A stretch of 64,000 bases of DNA, from contig CAZKEF010000015.1 in the NCBI GenBank assembly GCA_964551735.1, forward strand, positions 68,562 through 132,561. Direction: 5' to 3'. Made by a program: the position numbers and the translations under genes. Numbering within the stretch: the first letter of the stretch is position 1; every line of letters begins with the position of its first letter. The notes below the pieces were generated by a model. The model was not told where the DNA came from. It did no database searches and worked only from the letters and a program-made list of their open reading frames with translations. The stretch comes from DAOUAT01 sp964551735. Lineage in GTDB: Bacteria; Chloroflexota; Anaerolineae; CG2-30-64-16. Positions 1 through 7,392 of the stretch are shown here, one piece after another.

Positions 1-2126
1 TTCCGTAGTGTGCGTTGAGCACCCTCCGACTCGCATTGGAACACGCCGATGGTCTCGCCTCGCGCGAGCATATCGCCTGTGACAGCATCCTCCAGTGGGA
101 TGGCGTCTAATCGGAAGCCGGGATCGCGCTCCCGCCGCACCAGCTCGGCCGCATCGGCCAGCACCGTCAGCGCGCGGATGCCCAGCAGATCGAGCTTGGG
201 GAGGCCGATGGTTTCCACATCACCGTGTTCGTACTGCGTCACCAGGAAGCCCTTGGGCGCCCATTGCACCGGCACGACATCGGTGAGCGGACCCGGGGTG
301 ATCACCAGGCCGCCGGGGTGGACGCTCAGGTGGTCGGGCTGGCCCACCAGTGCCGAGGCCGCCCGCACAACTTCGCGTTCGCGCGCGTCTGGGATTCTAG
401 GGAGGATGTCCGCCACGGTGCGTTGGTCCCGGCGTCTCGGGTCGGGATGCCAGCGGCCGGGCATCATCCCGGCCAGCCGGCCGACCGCGGTCTCATCCAG
501 CCCGTAGGCCTTGCCGGCCTCGCGCACGGCCGAGTGCAAGCGTAGGGTGCTCATTGTACACACCAGCGCCACGTGCTCTGCGCCGTACTTCTCGCGCACG
601 TAGGCCAGCACCTCGTCCCGTCGCCGGCTGCAGAAGTCCAGGTCAATGTCGGGCGGGTTGGCGCGCGCCGGGTTCAGGAAGCGCTCGAACAGCAGGTCGT
701 GCTCGATGGGGTCCACCGTGGTGATGCCGGCGCAGTAGGCCACCAGTGAGTTCGCCACGCTGCCGCGGGTGCTGACCGGGATGTCGTGCTCCCGTGCGTG
801 GCGCACGATGTCGGCGACGACCAGGAAGAGGGGCGCGTAGCCGTGGCGGGCGATGGCGGCGAGCTCATGCTGCAGCCGGGCGTATTGCGTACTACGTGCT
901 GCGTACTGCGTATCGGGCGACGGACAGTGGTTTTGCAGTCCTTGCGCGGCGAGGTCGGCCAGGGCTTCGTCGGGTGTTTGGCCCGCGAGGAGCGCGAGGC
1001 CCGGCCAGATGGGGCGGCCGTCGGGCAGGGGGTCGCCGCAGTGGGCTGCGATCTCGCCCGTGCGCGCCACGGCGTCAGGGAAGCGGGCGAAGCGAGCTGC
1101 AACCTCGCCGGGGGAGAGCCAGTGCGTGTCCACTCCGTGCGCATCTACTCCAGCTTGCAGGCGGTCTGTGACCGCCGTTCTATCTACTCCTGCTCCCAGG
1201 CGGTCTGTGAGTGCGCAGCCTCCCTGTGGGACCGCCGTCTTTGTGGGCGAACCAGTATTGCGCTGGGAGCGGCCGGGGGTCGCAGACCCCCTGGGAGCAC
1301 TGAACTCAACCTTCTCCTCATCCTCAGCCTCATCTTCGTCCTCATCCTCATCCTCAACCTCATCCTCAACGTCCCCCAGCCGCCGGTTCTCGCGGATCGC
1401 GGCCAGCAGCCGCAGCTTCGGCGCGTCATCGGGTGATAAACAATACACCGGCTGCACCGCGACCGTTGGGATGCCCAGCCGCCGGCCGATCGCTGCGACT
1501 TCTGTGGCGACCGACTCATCCTCCGGGCCGTGGAGTTCCAGCGCCAGGTACGCGTTCTCGTCGAAAATACCGGCCAGCCTTCCCGCGTAGGCCAGGGCCG
1601 ATGCCAGGTCGCCTGCGCGCAGATAACGCTCGATCCACCCCATCCGGCCGCCACTGAGGCAGATCAGCCCTTCTCGGTGGCTGGCAATGTCGTCCCAACT
1701 CAGGCCTTGCGCGGCGCACACCTCCCGGTCGGGCCGGCCCTGGATCAGGGAGGAGAGGCGGCAGAGGGAGCGGTAGCCGGCGGGGTCGGTGGCGAGGAGG
1801 ACGAGGTGGCCCCCACCCCAAACCTCGCCGCTGACCCCTCCCCCAACCCTTCCCCTACCAGGGGAGGGGAGCGTTTCTCCCCCTTCCCTCGCAGGGAAGG
1901 GGGTTGGGGGGTTAGGTCCCACCGTCACCGTCATCCCGATGATCGGCTGAATCCCCGCCTCCTTGCAGGCGCGTGCAAACGCGACCGCGCCGTACAGCGC
2001 GTTGGTGTCGGTCAGCGCCAGATGCGTCAGGCCATCAGTCTGCGCGCGGGCAACCAACTCGGCCACGGATGCGGTTGCGCCGAGCAAGGTGAAGTGGGAG
2101 TGGACTTCGAGATGGGTGAAGGTCAC
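1..2126 (-). CDS. dnaE: DNA polymerase III alpha subunit, 5' part (C-terminus beyond the left edge)
   Basis: Replicative DNA polymerase catalytic subunit. The N-terminus carries a PHP domain (HSHFTLLGAT close to the start, then LTDTN and GIQPIIGMTV). Further in are the palm acidic motif DIDLDFCSRRRDEVL (about nt 610-645) and, at the left edge, GVFQCESEG. GTG at 2126 is taken as the start because the only upstream in-frame codons lead straight back, seven codons away, to the TGA that ends the preceding gene. I checked the frame at six points from nt 41 to 2126 and it is continuous. Three segments (nt 881-915, about 1145-1372 and about 1810-1917) look like repeat DNA translated in frame and have no place in the family. 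The short gap (18 bases) to the upstream pair suggests cotranscription. Identity is secure; the gene is incomplete here. Confidence 0.95.
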   Translation of the reverse strand, partial: MTFTHLEVHSHFTLLGATASVAELVARAQTDGLTHLALTDTNALYGAVAFARACKEAGIQPIIGMTVTVGPNPPTPFPAREGGETLPSPGRGRVGGGVSGEVWGGGHLVLLATDPAGYRSLCRLSSLIQGRPDREVCAAQGLSWDDIASHREGLICLSGGRMGWIERYLRAGDLASALAYAGRLAGIFDENAYLALELHGPEDESVATEVAAIGRRLGIPTVAVQPVYCLSPDDAPKLRLLAAIRENRRLGDVEDEVEDEDEDEDEAEDEEKVEFSAPRGSATPGRSQRNTGSPTKTAVPQGGCALTDRLGAGVDRTAVTDRLQAGVDAHGVDTHWLSPGEVAARFARFPDAVARTGEIAAHCGDPLPDGRPIWPGLALLAGQTPDEALADLAAQGLQNHCPSPDTQYAARSTQYARLQHELAAIARHGYAPLFLVVADIVRHAREHDIPVSTRGSVANSLVAYCAGITTVDPIEHDLLFERFLNPARANPPDIDLDFCSRRRDEVLAYVREKYGAEHVALVCTMSTLRLHSAVREAGKAYGLDETAVGRLAGMMPGRWHPDPRRRDQRTVADILPRIPDAREREVVRAASALVGQPDHLSVHPGGLVITPGPLTDVVPVQWAPKGFLVTQYEHGDVETIGLPKLDLLGIRALTVLADAAELVRRERDPGFRLDAIPLEDAVTGDMLARGETIGVFQCESEGAQRTLR
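881..915. repeat. TACGCAGTACGC-type short repeat inside dnaE
   Basis: A run of GCGTA/TGCGTAC units, read in frame as DTQYAARSTQYAR within the polymerase. The same kind of sequence occurs in hyuA (about 3726-3760) and near 5090, 16705, 17705 and 30965, mostly outside genes. This marks it as a dispersed genomic repeat rather than polymerase sequence. Confidence 0.75.
1145..1372. repeat. Composite repeat and acidic low-complexity insert inside dnaE
   Basis: Two copies of a GGCGGTCTGTGA unit (about 1158 and 1199) and an inverted repeat around GGGGGTCGCAGACCCCC (about 1269-1285) are followed by a CTCATC-rich tract (about 1313-1372). On the minus strand this tract encodes an almost pure Asp/Glu run. 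The frame stays open. Similar GTCTGTGACC and GGGGTCACAG units occur between genes at 5140-5210, 14325-14395 and 17645-17685. Confidence 0.7.
1810..1917. repeat. C-rich/G-rich palindromic repeat inside dnaE
   Basis: A C-rich arm (CCCCTCCCCCAACCCTTCCC) faces a G-rich arm (GGGAAGGGGGTTGGGGGG) with a smaller GGGGAGGGGA palindrome between them. On the minus strand it reads in frame as a Pro/Gly-rich linker between the PHP-domain strands GMTVTV and HLVLLA. It is an inverted-repeat element tolerated as protein sequence. Confidence 0.75.
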
Positions 2127-2144
2127 AACGAAAAGGCGATGCTT

Positions 2145-2621
2145 TCAGGTATCGCTATCACCACACGAGGGTAAATCTAGTTCGCGTAGTTCCTTCAGTT
2201 TCGTGAGCACACGCAAATCTTCCAGGTCTTTTGGGCGACCAGCCGCCTGCTTCATGCGGATCAAGTCATCCAAGCTGGCGAAGAAGGCTGGCGTATGGCC
2301 GATCTGATCTGCGACGCGGTTGCGCCAGATCTCGTCGAACGTAACGCCGGTGACGAAGGGGTGAATGTCCGTTTCCAGGATGTACTGGCGAATCAGGAGC
2401 TTCTTGGTTAAAAGATCGTCGGTGGTCACGTCAGACACGTCGTAGCCGGCATCCCACAGCGCGGCCAGCGTTCTTTCGACGTTTTCCGGCGTAGCCTCGA
2501 TGAAAATGTCAATGTCGAGGGTTGCGCGCGCGTAGCCGTGAACGGGAAAGGCGGTCGCGCCGATTACGACATAACGGACCTCATGTGCGTTTAACGATCT
2601 CAACAGGCTTTCGGTATCCAT
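2145..2621 (-). CDS. Nucleotidyltransferase-fold protein (AbiEii/MNT-like)
   Basis: This 158-residue protein starts with a short helix, then has the nucleotidyltransferase signature: a G-A segment followed by TLDIDIFIEAT, where the Asp-Ile-Asp pair would bind metal. A C-terminal helical part (DLIRMKQAAGRPKDLEDL) matches the RPKDxxDL ending common in AbiEii/DUF6036-like nucleotidyltransferases. Its first 41 bases overlap the end of the 60-residue gene, and its stop lies 18 bases before dnaE in the same frame, so all three genes probably form one transcript. Such proteins often act as one half of toxin-antitoxin-like pairs. Here the role is inferred only from fold and the small overlapping partner. 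Confidence 0.75.
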   Translation of the reverse strand: MDTESLLRSLNAHEVRYVVIGATAFPVHGYARATLDIDIFIEATPENVERTLAALWDAGYDVSDVTTDDLLTKKLLIRQYILETDIHPFVTGVTFDEIWRNRVADQIGHTPAFFASLDDLIRMKQAAGRPKDLEDLRVLTKLKELRELDLPSCGDSDT

Positions 2622-2763
2622 GTCTCAGCAACACCTCGGCGATCTCGCGCGATTTGCGGAACATCAGCTCGAACCGTTGTTGCGTGGTCAGCGTAAGTTG
2701 ATAGGCGAGCTCGAATTCCAGTTGTTGGGACTCGTTATCTTTGTCTAGCTTCAAGATGGGCAT
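2581..2763 (-). CDS. Small helical partner protein (60 aa) of the nucleotidyltransferase
   Basis: A 60-residue, charged and mostly helical protein (for example RFELMFRKSREIAEVLLRHG) of no family I can name. ATG 2763 has a good ribosome site (AAGGAG, seven bases upstream) and a divergent promoter element lies just beyond it. Its 3' end overlaps the nucleotidyltransferase start by 41 bases, implying coupled translation. A small protein in front of and overlapping a nucleotidyltransferase gene resembles two-gene toxin-antitoxin layouts, but nothing in the sequence proves toxicity. Confidence 0.6.
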   Translation of the reverse strand: MPILKLDKDNESQQLEFELAYQLTLTTQQRFELMFRKSREIAEVLLRHGYRKPVEIVKRT

Positions 2764-2795
2764 GTCTGCTCCTTCCCATACTGTACCACACTTCG

Positions 2796-2819
2796 ATTAT
2801 ACCATCAGTCGGGTATAAT
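2796..2819. promoter_or_regulatory. Divergent promoters arranged as an inverted repeat
   Basis: A perfect inverted repeat, ATTATACC (2796-2803), 8 bases, GGTATAAT (2812-2819). Each arm contains TATAAT reading away from the centre, giving a -10 box for the minus-strand pair (and dnaE) and another for hyuA. Neither side has a good -35 hexamer, so an activator may be needed, or the palindrome may be an operator. Confidence 0.6.
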
Positions 2820-2850
2820 AGCGAACCACGAGCATCTATAGGAGGCGTCT

Positions 2851-5103
2851 ATCAGCACCCAACCCATCCTCGGGGTGGACGTCGGCGGGACGTTCACCGA
2901 CCTGGTCCACTTTGACGGTGGGCATCTCCGCATCTTCAAGCTGCTGTCCACCCGTGCTGATCCGTCGCAGGCGTTGCTGGATGGCATGGCCGCGCTCGAT
3001 GTTGCCGCGAGCGCGATCATCTCCCACGGGACGACGGTGGCGACCAACGCAGTGCTGGAGCACACCGGCGCGGCCACCGCGCTGATCACCACTGTGGGGT
3101 TCCGCGATGTGCTCGCCATCGGCCGGCAGACCCGGCCAGCGCTCTATCGTCTGAAGTTCGAGTCGCGCTGGCTGCCCGTGCCCGACGAGCTGCGCTTCGA
3201 GGTCCCGGAGCGGGTGGCGCCGGACGGGCGCGCGCTGATCCCACTGAATGAGGCTGCGGTCGCAGCCGTACTGGACCAGATCGTGGCCGCCGGGGCCGAG
3301 TCGTTGGCGGTGTGCCTGCTCTTCGCCTTCGCCAACCCGAGCCATGAACAGGCAGTCGCTCACCTGGCCCGCGCCCGCGGCCTGAACGTCTCCCTCTCCT
3401 CCGAGATCCTGCCTGAATTCCGCGAGTTCGAGCGCACCTCGACCACGGTGCTGAATGCCTATGTTTCGCCGCTGATGGCGCGGTATTTGGACGCGCTGGA
3501 GGCGGGGCTGGATGCTGGAAGCTGGATACTGGAAGCTGGAGTCAGAGAGCTGAGGTCAGGGGACAGGAGTCAAGCGCCAGACCGGTTCGCATCTGAGGAT
3601 GCTCACTCCGCTTCTGGGGCTCCTGGAGTCGAGGCTTTAGCCGGTCTCTCTGGGCAACGGGTCAAACCGGCTGAAGCCTCCATTCCCGAATCAGGTGAAA
3701 CGCCTTCTGAACCAGATATGGGGAGTTACGCAGCACGCAGTACGCAGTATGCAGCAGGTAGCACCCACCCCCTCTGGCTCATGCAATCCTCCGGCGGCAT
3801 CCTGAGCGCGGCCGCGGCGCGGCGGGAGGCGGTCCGCACGCTGCTGTCCGGGCCGGCCGCGGGGGTGGCGGGCGCGTTCCATGTGTCGAGCCTGGCCGGT
3901 TATGACCAGGTGATCACCCTGGACATGGGCGGCACCTCCACCGACGTCTCGCTGGCCGACGGCTGCATCCGGCGGACCTCTGAAGGGAGCGTGGAGGGCT
4001 GGCCCGTGCGCGTGCCGATGATTGATATCCACACCGTGGGCGCGGGCGGCGGCTCCATCGCCTGGGCTGACACCGCTGGCGCCCTGCGTGTGGGACCTAC
4101 AAGCGCGGGCAGCGAGCCGGGGCCTGCCTGTTATGGCCGTGGGGGTGCACACTTCACTGTAACCGACGCTAACCTGTTGCTGGGACGGCTGGCCCCGGCC
4201 TACTTCCTGGCTGGCAGGATGATGCTGGACGTGGGCGCGGCCGAGCGGGCCGTGGCTGCGCTGGCCGCGCGGCTGGGTCTCTCGCCGGTCGCCCTCGCCG
4301 AAGGCGTGGTGCGAGTGGTGGATGCCGCGATGGAGCAGGCGATCCGGGTCATCTCGGTGGCGCGGGGCTTCGACCCCCGCGCGTTCACCCTGGTGCCCTT
4401 CGGTGGCGCCGGGCCGATGCACGCGCTGGCGCTGGCCGAGGCGCTGCACATCGGCCGCGTGCTGATCCCGCGCTATCCGGGCGTGCTGTCCGCGCTGGGA
4501 TTGACCCTGGCCGACTTCACAGTTGATATTTCGCGCACGGCCATGCGATCCCTGGCCGGGATGGCCGCCGACGACCTCCGGGTCGCGTTCGCCCCGCTGC
4601 TGGCGCAAGGCCGCGACGCGCTGGCGGGGGAGGGCTTCGCTGAATCGGCGATCGGCCTGGAGTTGGCGTTGGATTTACGCTACCGCGGGCAGTCGTTCGA
4701 GCTGACCGTACCGCTGGATGACGTTGATCCGGCGCAGGCTGCGGTCCGGTTCCACGCCGCGCACCAACAGCGCTACGGCTATGCTCGGCCCGAGGCGGCC
4801 GTCGAGCTGGTGAACCTGCGCGTCACCGGCCGCGGCCGGCGGTCCAAGCCTGAACTGCCCGCGCACCCGCCCGCCCCTACACCCGAGCCCGCGCTGGCGC
4901 AGGTGGCGAAGACGCGGCTGCGCGCTGCGGCCGCGTGGCACGTTGCGCCGGTCTACGAGCGCGGCCTGTTGGCCCCCGGTCATCGGTTGTCCGGCCCGGC
5001 GCTGATAGTGCAGGAGGATGCGACCACTGTGCTGCTGCCGGGCTGGCGCGCGGAGGTGGACGCGTGGCTGAACCTGGTGTGCTACGTGATGCGTGCTGCG
5101 TGA
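2851..5103 (+). CDS. hyuA: Hydantoinase/5-oxoprolinase subunit A (probable ATC start)
   Basis: ATP-dependent hydantoinase/oxoprolinase A subunit of the acetate/sugar kinase/HSP70-like fold. Seen: phosphate-binding DVGGTFTD at the N-terminus, ISHGTTVATNAVLE, LSGPAAGVAG, DMGGTSTDVS and the late PFGGAGPMHA motif. A strong AGGAGG (2840-2845) sits five bases before ATC at 2851; reading from there gives I-S-T-Q-P-I-L-G-V-D-V-G-G, the expected N-terminus. The first ordinary start codon (GTG 2875) would cut into the beta strand just before DVGG. About 750 residues; the family is near 680. The excess is a repeat-derived stretch at about nt 3505-3775 placed before the expected LWLMQSSGG strand. It works with HyuB just downstream; the substrate cannot be read from sequence. 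Confidence 0.9.
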   Translation: MSTQPILGVDVGGTFTDLVHFDGGHLRIFKLLSTRADPSQALLDGMAALDVAASAIISHGTTVATNAVLEHTGAATALITTVGFRDVLAIGRQTRPALYRLKFESRWLPVPDELRFEVPERVAPDGRALIPLNEAAVAAVLDQIVAAGAESLAVCLLFAFANPSHEQAVAHLARARGLNVSLSSEILPEFREFERTSTTVLNAYVSPLMARYLDALEAGLDAGSWILEAGVRELRSGDRSQAPDRFASEDAHSASGAPGVEALAGLSGQRVKPAEASIPESGETPSEPDMGSYAARSTQYAAGSTHPLWLMQSSGGILSAAAARREAVRTLLSGPAAGVAGAFHVSSLAGYDQVITLDMGGTSTDVSLADGCIRRTSEGSVEGWPVRVPMIDIHTVGAGGGSIAWADTAGALRVGPTSAGSEPGPACYGRGGAHFTVTDANLLLGRLAPAYFLAGRMMLDVGAAERAVAALAARLGLSPVALAEGVVRVVDAAMEQAIRVISVARGFDPRAFTLVPFGGAGPMHALALAEALHIGRVLIPRYPGVLSALGLTLADFTVDISRTAMRSLAGMAADDLRVAFAPLLAQGRDALAGEGFAESAIGLELALDLRYRGQSFELTVPLDDVDPAQAAVRFHAAHQQRYGYARPEAAVELVNLRVTGRGRRSKPELPAHPPAPTPEPALAQVAKTRLRAAAAWHVAPVYERGLLAPGHRLSGPALIVQEDATTVLLPGWRAEVDAWLNLVCYVMRAA
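3505..3775. repeat. Block of intergenic-type repeats inside hyuA
   Basis: Contains GCTGGAAGCTGGATACTGGA direct repeats, a GTCAGGGGACAGGAGTC unit, a palindrome (3631-3680; arms GAGGCTTTAGCCGG and CCGGCTGAAGCCTC), and ACGCAGCACGCAGTACGCAG units. The palindrome recurs between genes at 44293-44349 and, decayed, at 35314-35360. The block is about 90 codons, in frame and free of stops. Confidence 0.8.
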
Positions 5104-5129
5104 CTTGTGATGCGAGACGGCCTTTTCCG

Positions 5130-5215
5130 TTTTCAGCCGGTCTGTGACCGGCGTCACAGGGGCTTTCCAGCCGCTTCTGCTCCCAAGACGGGGGTCACAG
5201 ATCCCCTACAAGCGG
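5130..5215. repeat. Intergenic repeat cluster between hyuA and hyuB
   Basis: The 216-base gap between the two genes holds GGTCTGTGACCGGCGTCACAGG-like palindromes and GGGGGTCACAGATCCCC, the same units found inside dnaE. I see no terminator, so hyuA and hyuB are probably cotranscribed. Confidence 0.6.
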
Positions 5216-5319
5216 AAGCGTGAATGACATTGGGCTCTCGCCGGTGTTTCCAGGTCATGGGGAAAACCGGCTGATCCTAAAGGAGGCTTCGCACAGCCTC
5301 GATTCCAGCAGAGAAAGCT

Positions 5320-7092
5320 ATGGATGGAAGCATGCCCGATTACGATCCCGTACTCCTTGAAATCATGAAAAGCCTGCTGACCGCGGTCGCCGACGAGATG
5401 GGCGCAGCGTTGGGGCGGACGGCGTTCTCCCCCAACATCAAGGAGCGCCGCGACTTTTCGTGCGCGGTCTTCGACCCGGCCGGGGAGATGGTGGCGCAAG
5501 CCGCGCACATCCCCGTACACCTGGGCGCGATGCCGCTGTCGGTGGCGGCCGCGCTGGCGCGGTTCCCGCAGCTTGGGGATGGCGATATCGTGGTGCTGAA
5601 TGACCCCTACAGCGGCGGCTCGCACCTGCCGGATATCACCATGGTGTCGCCGGTATACGACGCGTCCGGCGCAAGCAACTTTGAGGATAGGACGCGGACG
5701 ACGCGGATGACGCAGACCACGCGGACAGAATCTGAGAAGTATCCGCGTCGTCCGCGTTCTCCGCGTCATCCGCGTCCCGCTCTCCTGGGCTACGTCGCCA
5801 GCCGGGCGCACCATGCGGACGTGGGCGGGATGTCGCCCGGCTCGATGCCGCTGGCGCGGGATCTGTTCCAGGAAGGGCTGATCATCCCGCCGGTGCTGCT
5901 GCGCCGCGCGGGCCAGATTGACGAAGGCGTGCTGAATCTGATCACCCGCAACAGCCGCACGCCGGAGGAACGCCTGGGCGATCTCACGGCGCAGATCGCG
6001 GCGCAGCACGTGGGTGCGGCCCGGCTGCGGGAGCTGGCCGGCCGCTACGGGCACGAGACCCTGCGGGCGTACATGGCCCATCTGCAAGATTACGCCGAGC
6101 GCATGGTGCGCGATCTGATCCGGGCCATGCCGCCGGGCCGCTTTAGCTACCGCGACGTGATGGACGACGACGGCGCCGGAACCGAGGACATCCCCATCGA
6201 GGTGACGGTCGAGGCGTTCGGGGATGAGCTGGTGGCTGACTTCACCGGCACGGCCCCTGAGGTCGCGGGCGGGATCAACGCGGTGTGCTCGGTGACGCTC
6301 TCGGCCGTGTTCTACGTCGTCCGCTGTCTGCTGGCTGACGACGACGTGCCGACCAACGCGGGCATCTTTCGGCCCGTGCGGGTGATTCTGCCGGAGGGGA
6401 CGCTGGTGAACGCGCGCTTCCCGCGCGCGGTCGCCGCGGGCAACGTGGAAACGTCGCAGCGGATCGTGGACGCGCTGCTGGGTGCGTTCGGTCGCGCGCT
6501 GCCCGATCTGGTCCCCGCCGCGTCGCAAGGCACCATGAACAATATCACCATCGGCGGCGACGACCCGCGCACCGGCGGCCCCTTCGCGTACTACGAGACC
6601 ATCGCCGGCGGCATGGGCGCGGCCGCGGGTGTGGATGGCCCCTCGGGTGTCCACGTCCACATGACCAACACGCTGAACACCCCGGCTGAGGCGTTGGAGT
6701 ACGCGTATCCGCTGCGGGTAACGCGTTATGCGCTGCGCCGCGGTTCCGGCGGCGCAGGCCGCTGGCGCGGGGGGGATGGCGTCATCCGGGAGGTCGAACT
6801 GCTGGCCGATGCGCAGGTGACGATCCTGTCCGAGCGGCGACGCCATACACCGTGGGGCGCAGCCGGGGGCGGGCCGGGCGCGGCGGGGGAGAATTGGCAT
6901 GTCAGGGGACAGGGGACAGGCGTCAGGGATCAGGAGATGGGGATCAGGAGACAGGGGTCAGGTGGGCCAGATGCAAACGAGGACTCGGTCGCGGGGCATC
7001 GGCTGCCTGGGAAGCTCACGTTTCAAGCTCGCGCGAGCGACCGGGTGCGGATCGAGACGCCAGGGGGTGGGGGGTATGGCAGCGAACAGTGA
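5320..7092 (+). CDS. hyuB: Hydantoinase/5-oxoprolinase subunit B
   Basis: B subunit of the ATP-dependent hydantoinase/oxoprolinase complex. Family motifs: DPVLLEIMKS near the start, the early NIKERRDFSCAVFD, QAAHIPVHLGAMP, DPYSGGSHLPDI, ASRAHHADVGGMSPGSMP, and the Gly-rich C-terminal ETPGGGGYG. ATG 5320 is used (GAGAAAG upstream); ATG 5332 (MPDYDPV) is as plausible. Two stretches do not belong to the family: nt 5690-5777, read as an Arg/Thr-rich then Arg/Pro-rich peptide just before LLGYVASRAHHAD, and nt 6901-6964, read as Gly/Arg/Gln-rich sequence near the C-terminus. It ends three bases before the convergent MoaD-like gene. Confidence 0.9.
   Translation: MDGSMPDYDPVLLEIMKSLLTAVADEMGAALGRTAFSPNIKERRDFSCAVFDPAGEMVAQAAHIPVHLGAMPLSVAAALARFPQLGDGDIVVLNDPYSGGSHLPDITMVSPVYDASGASNFEDRTRTTRMTQTTRTESEKYPRRPRSPRHPRPALLGYVASRAHHADVGGMSPGSMPLARDLFQEGLIIPPVLLRRAGQIDEGVLNLITRNSRTPEERLGDLTAQIAAQHVGAARLRELAGRYGHETLRAYMAHLQDYAERMVRDLIRAMPPGRFSYRDVMDDDGAGTEDIPIEVTVEAFGDELVADFTGTAPEVAGGINAVCSVTLSAVFYVVRCLLADDDVPTNAGIFRPVRVILPEGTLVNARFPRAVAAGNVETSQRIVDALLGAFGRALPDLVPAASQGTMNNITIGGDDPRTGGPFAYYETIAGGMGAAAGVDGPSGVHVHMTNTLNTPAEALEYAYPLRVTRYALRRGSGGAGRWRGGDGVIREVELLADAQVTILSERRRHTPWGAAGGGPGAAGENWHVRGQGTGVRDQEMGIRRQGSGGPDANEDSVAGHRLPGKLTFQARASDRVRIETPGGGGYGSEQ
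5690..5777. repeat. GACGCGGATGACGCGGA inverted repeat inside hyuB
   Basis: The left arm is built of GACGCGGA units (5690-5730) and the right arm of their complements, TCCGCGTC (5741-5777). It forms a long imperfect hairpin read in frame as basic peptide. Confidence 0.75.
6901..6964. repeat. GGGGACAGG/GGATCAGG direct repeats inside hyuB
   Basis: Tandem units of the type (G)TCAGGGGACAGG and ATCAGGAGA. A relative lies inside hyuA near 3553-3575. It encodes a Gly/Gln/Arg-rich linker without breaking the frame. Confidence 0.65.
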
Positions 7093-7095
7093 GGT

Positions 7096-7392
7096 TTACC
7101 CCCCGGCAATCGCCCCGATGATAAACAGCGGCTCAGCCCCCGACGCGACCGCAGCCGGCAGCGGCGCGTCGGGGGGATCGTGGGACAGATCCCGTTTGCA
7201 GGCGAAGAAGCGCAGCAGCGGCCGGCGCTCCCCTGTGGCCTGGTCGCGGATCGTCCCGCGCAGCACGGGGTAGTTGGCTTCGAGGGTGTCGAGGACCGCA
7301 CGCAACGTGATCGACCCCTCGACCTCCAACGACACCGTGCTACCGGTTTGCGCCAGCGTTTGCAGATGATACGGCAGTTTGACCCGGATCAC
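7096..7392 (-). CDS. MoaD/ThiS-like ubiquitin-fold small protein
   Basis: About 98 residues, beginning IRVKLPYHLQTLAQTG, with the beta-grasp pattern VSLEVEGSITLRAVLDTLEANYP and ending in FIIGAIAGG. The C-terminal Gly-Gly is the feature MoaD/ThiS sulfur carriers need for activation. GTG 7392 overlaps the stop of the upstream BNR gene as GTGA, so translation is coupled. MoaD-like proteins coupled to BNR-propeller proteins are a recurring but unexplained pair; no ThiF/MoeB-type activating enzyme lies nearby. A longer reading back to 7566 is rejected because it runs through the BNR gene. Confidence 0.75.
   Translation of the reverse strand: MIRVKLPYHLQTLAQTGSTVSLEVEGSITLRAVLDTLEANYPVLRGTIRDQATGERRPLLRFFACKRDLSHDPPDAPLPAAVASGAEPLFIIGAIAGG

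Noticed and set aside
1145..1372. Frameshift or pseudogene status of dnaE
   Set aside because: The repeat-rich insert first suggested decay, but the frame was checked at several points on both sides and is continuous without stops.
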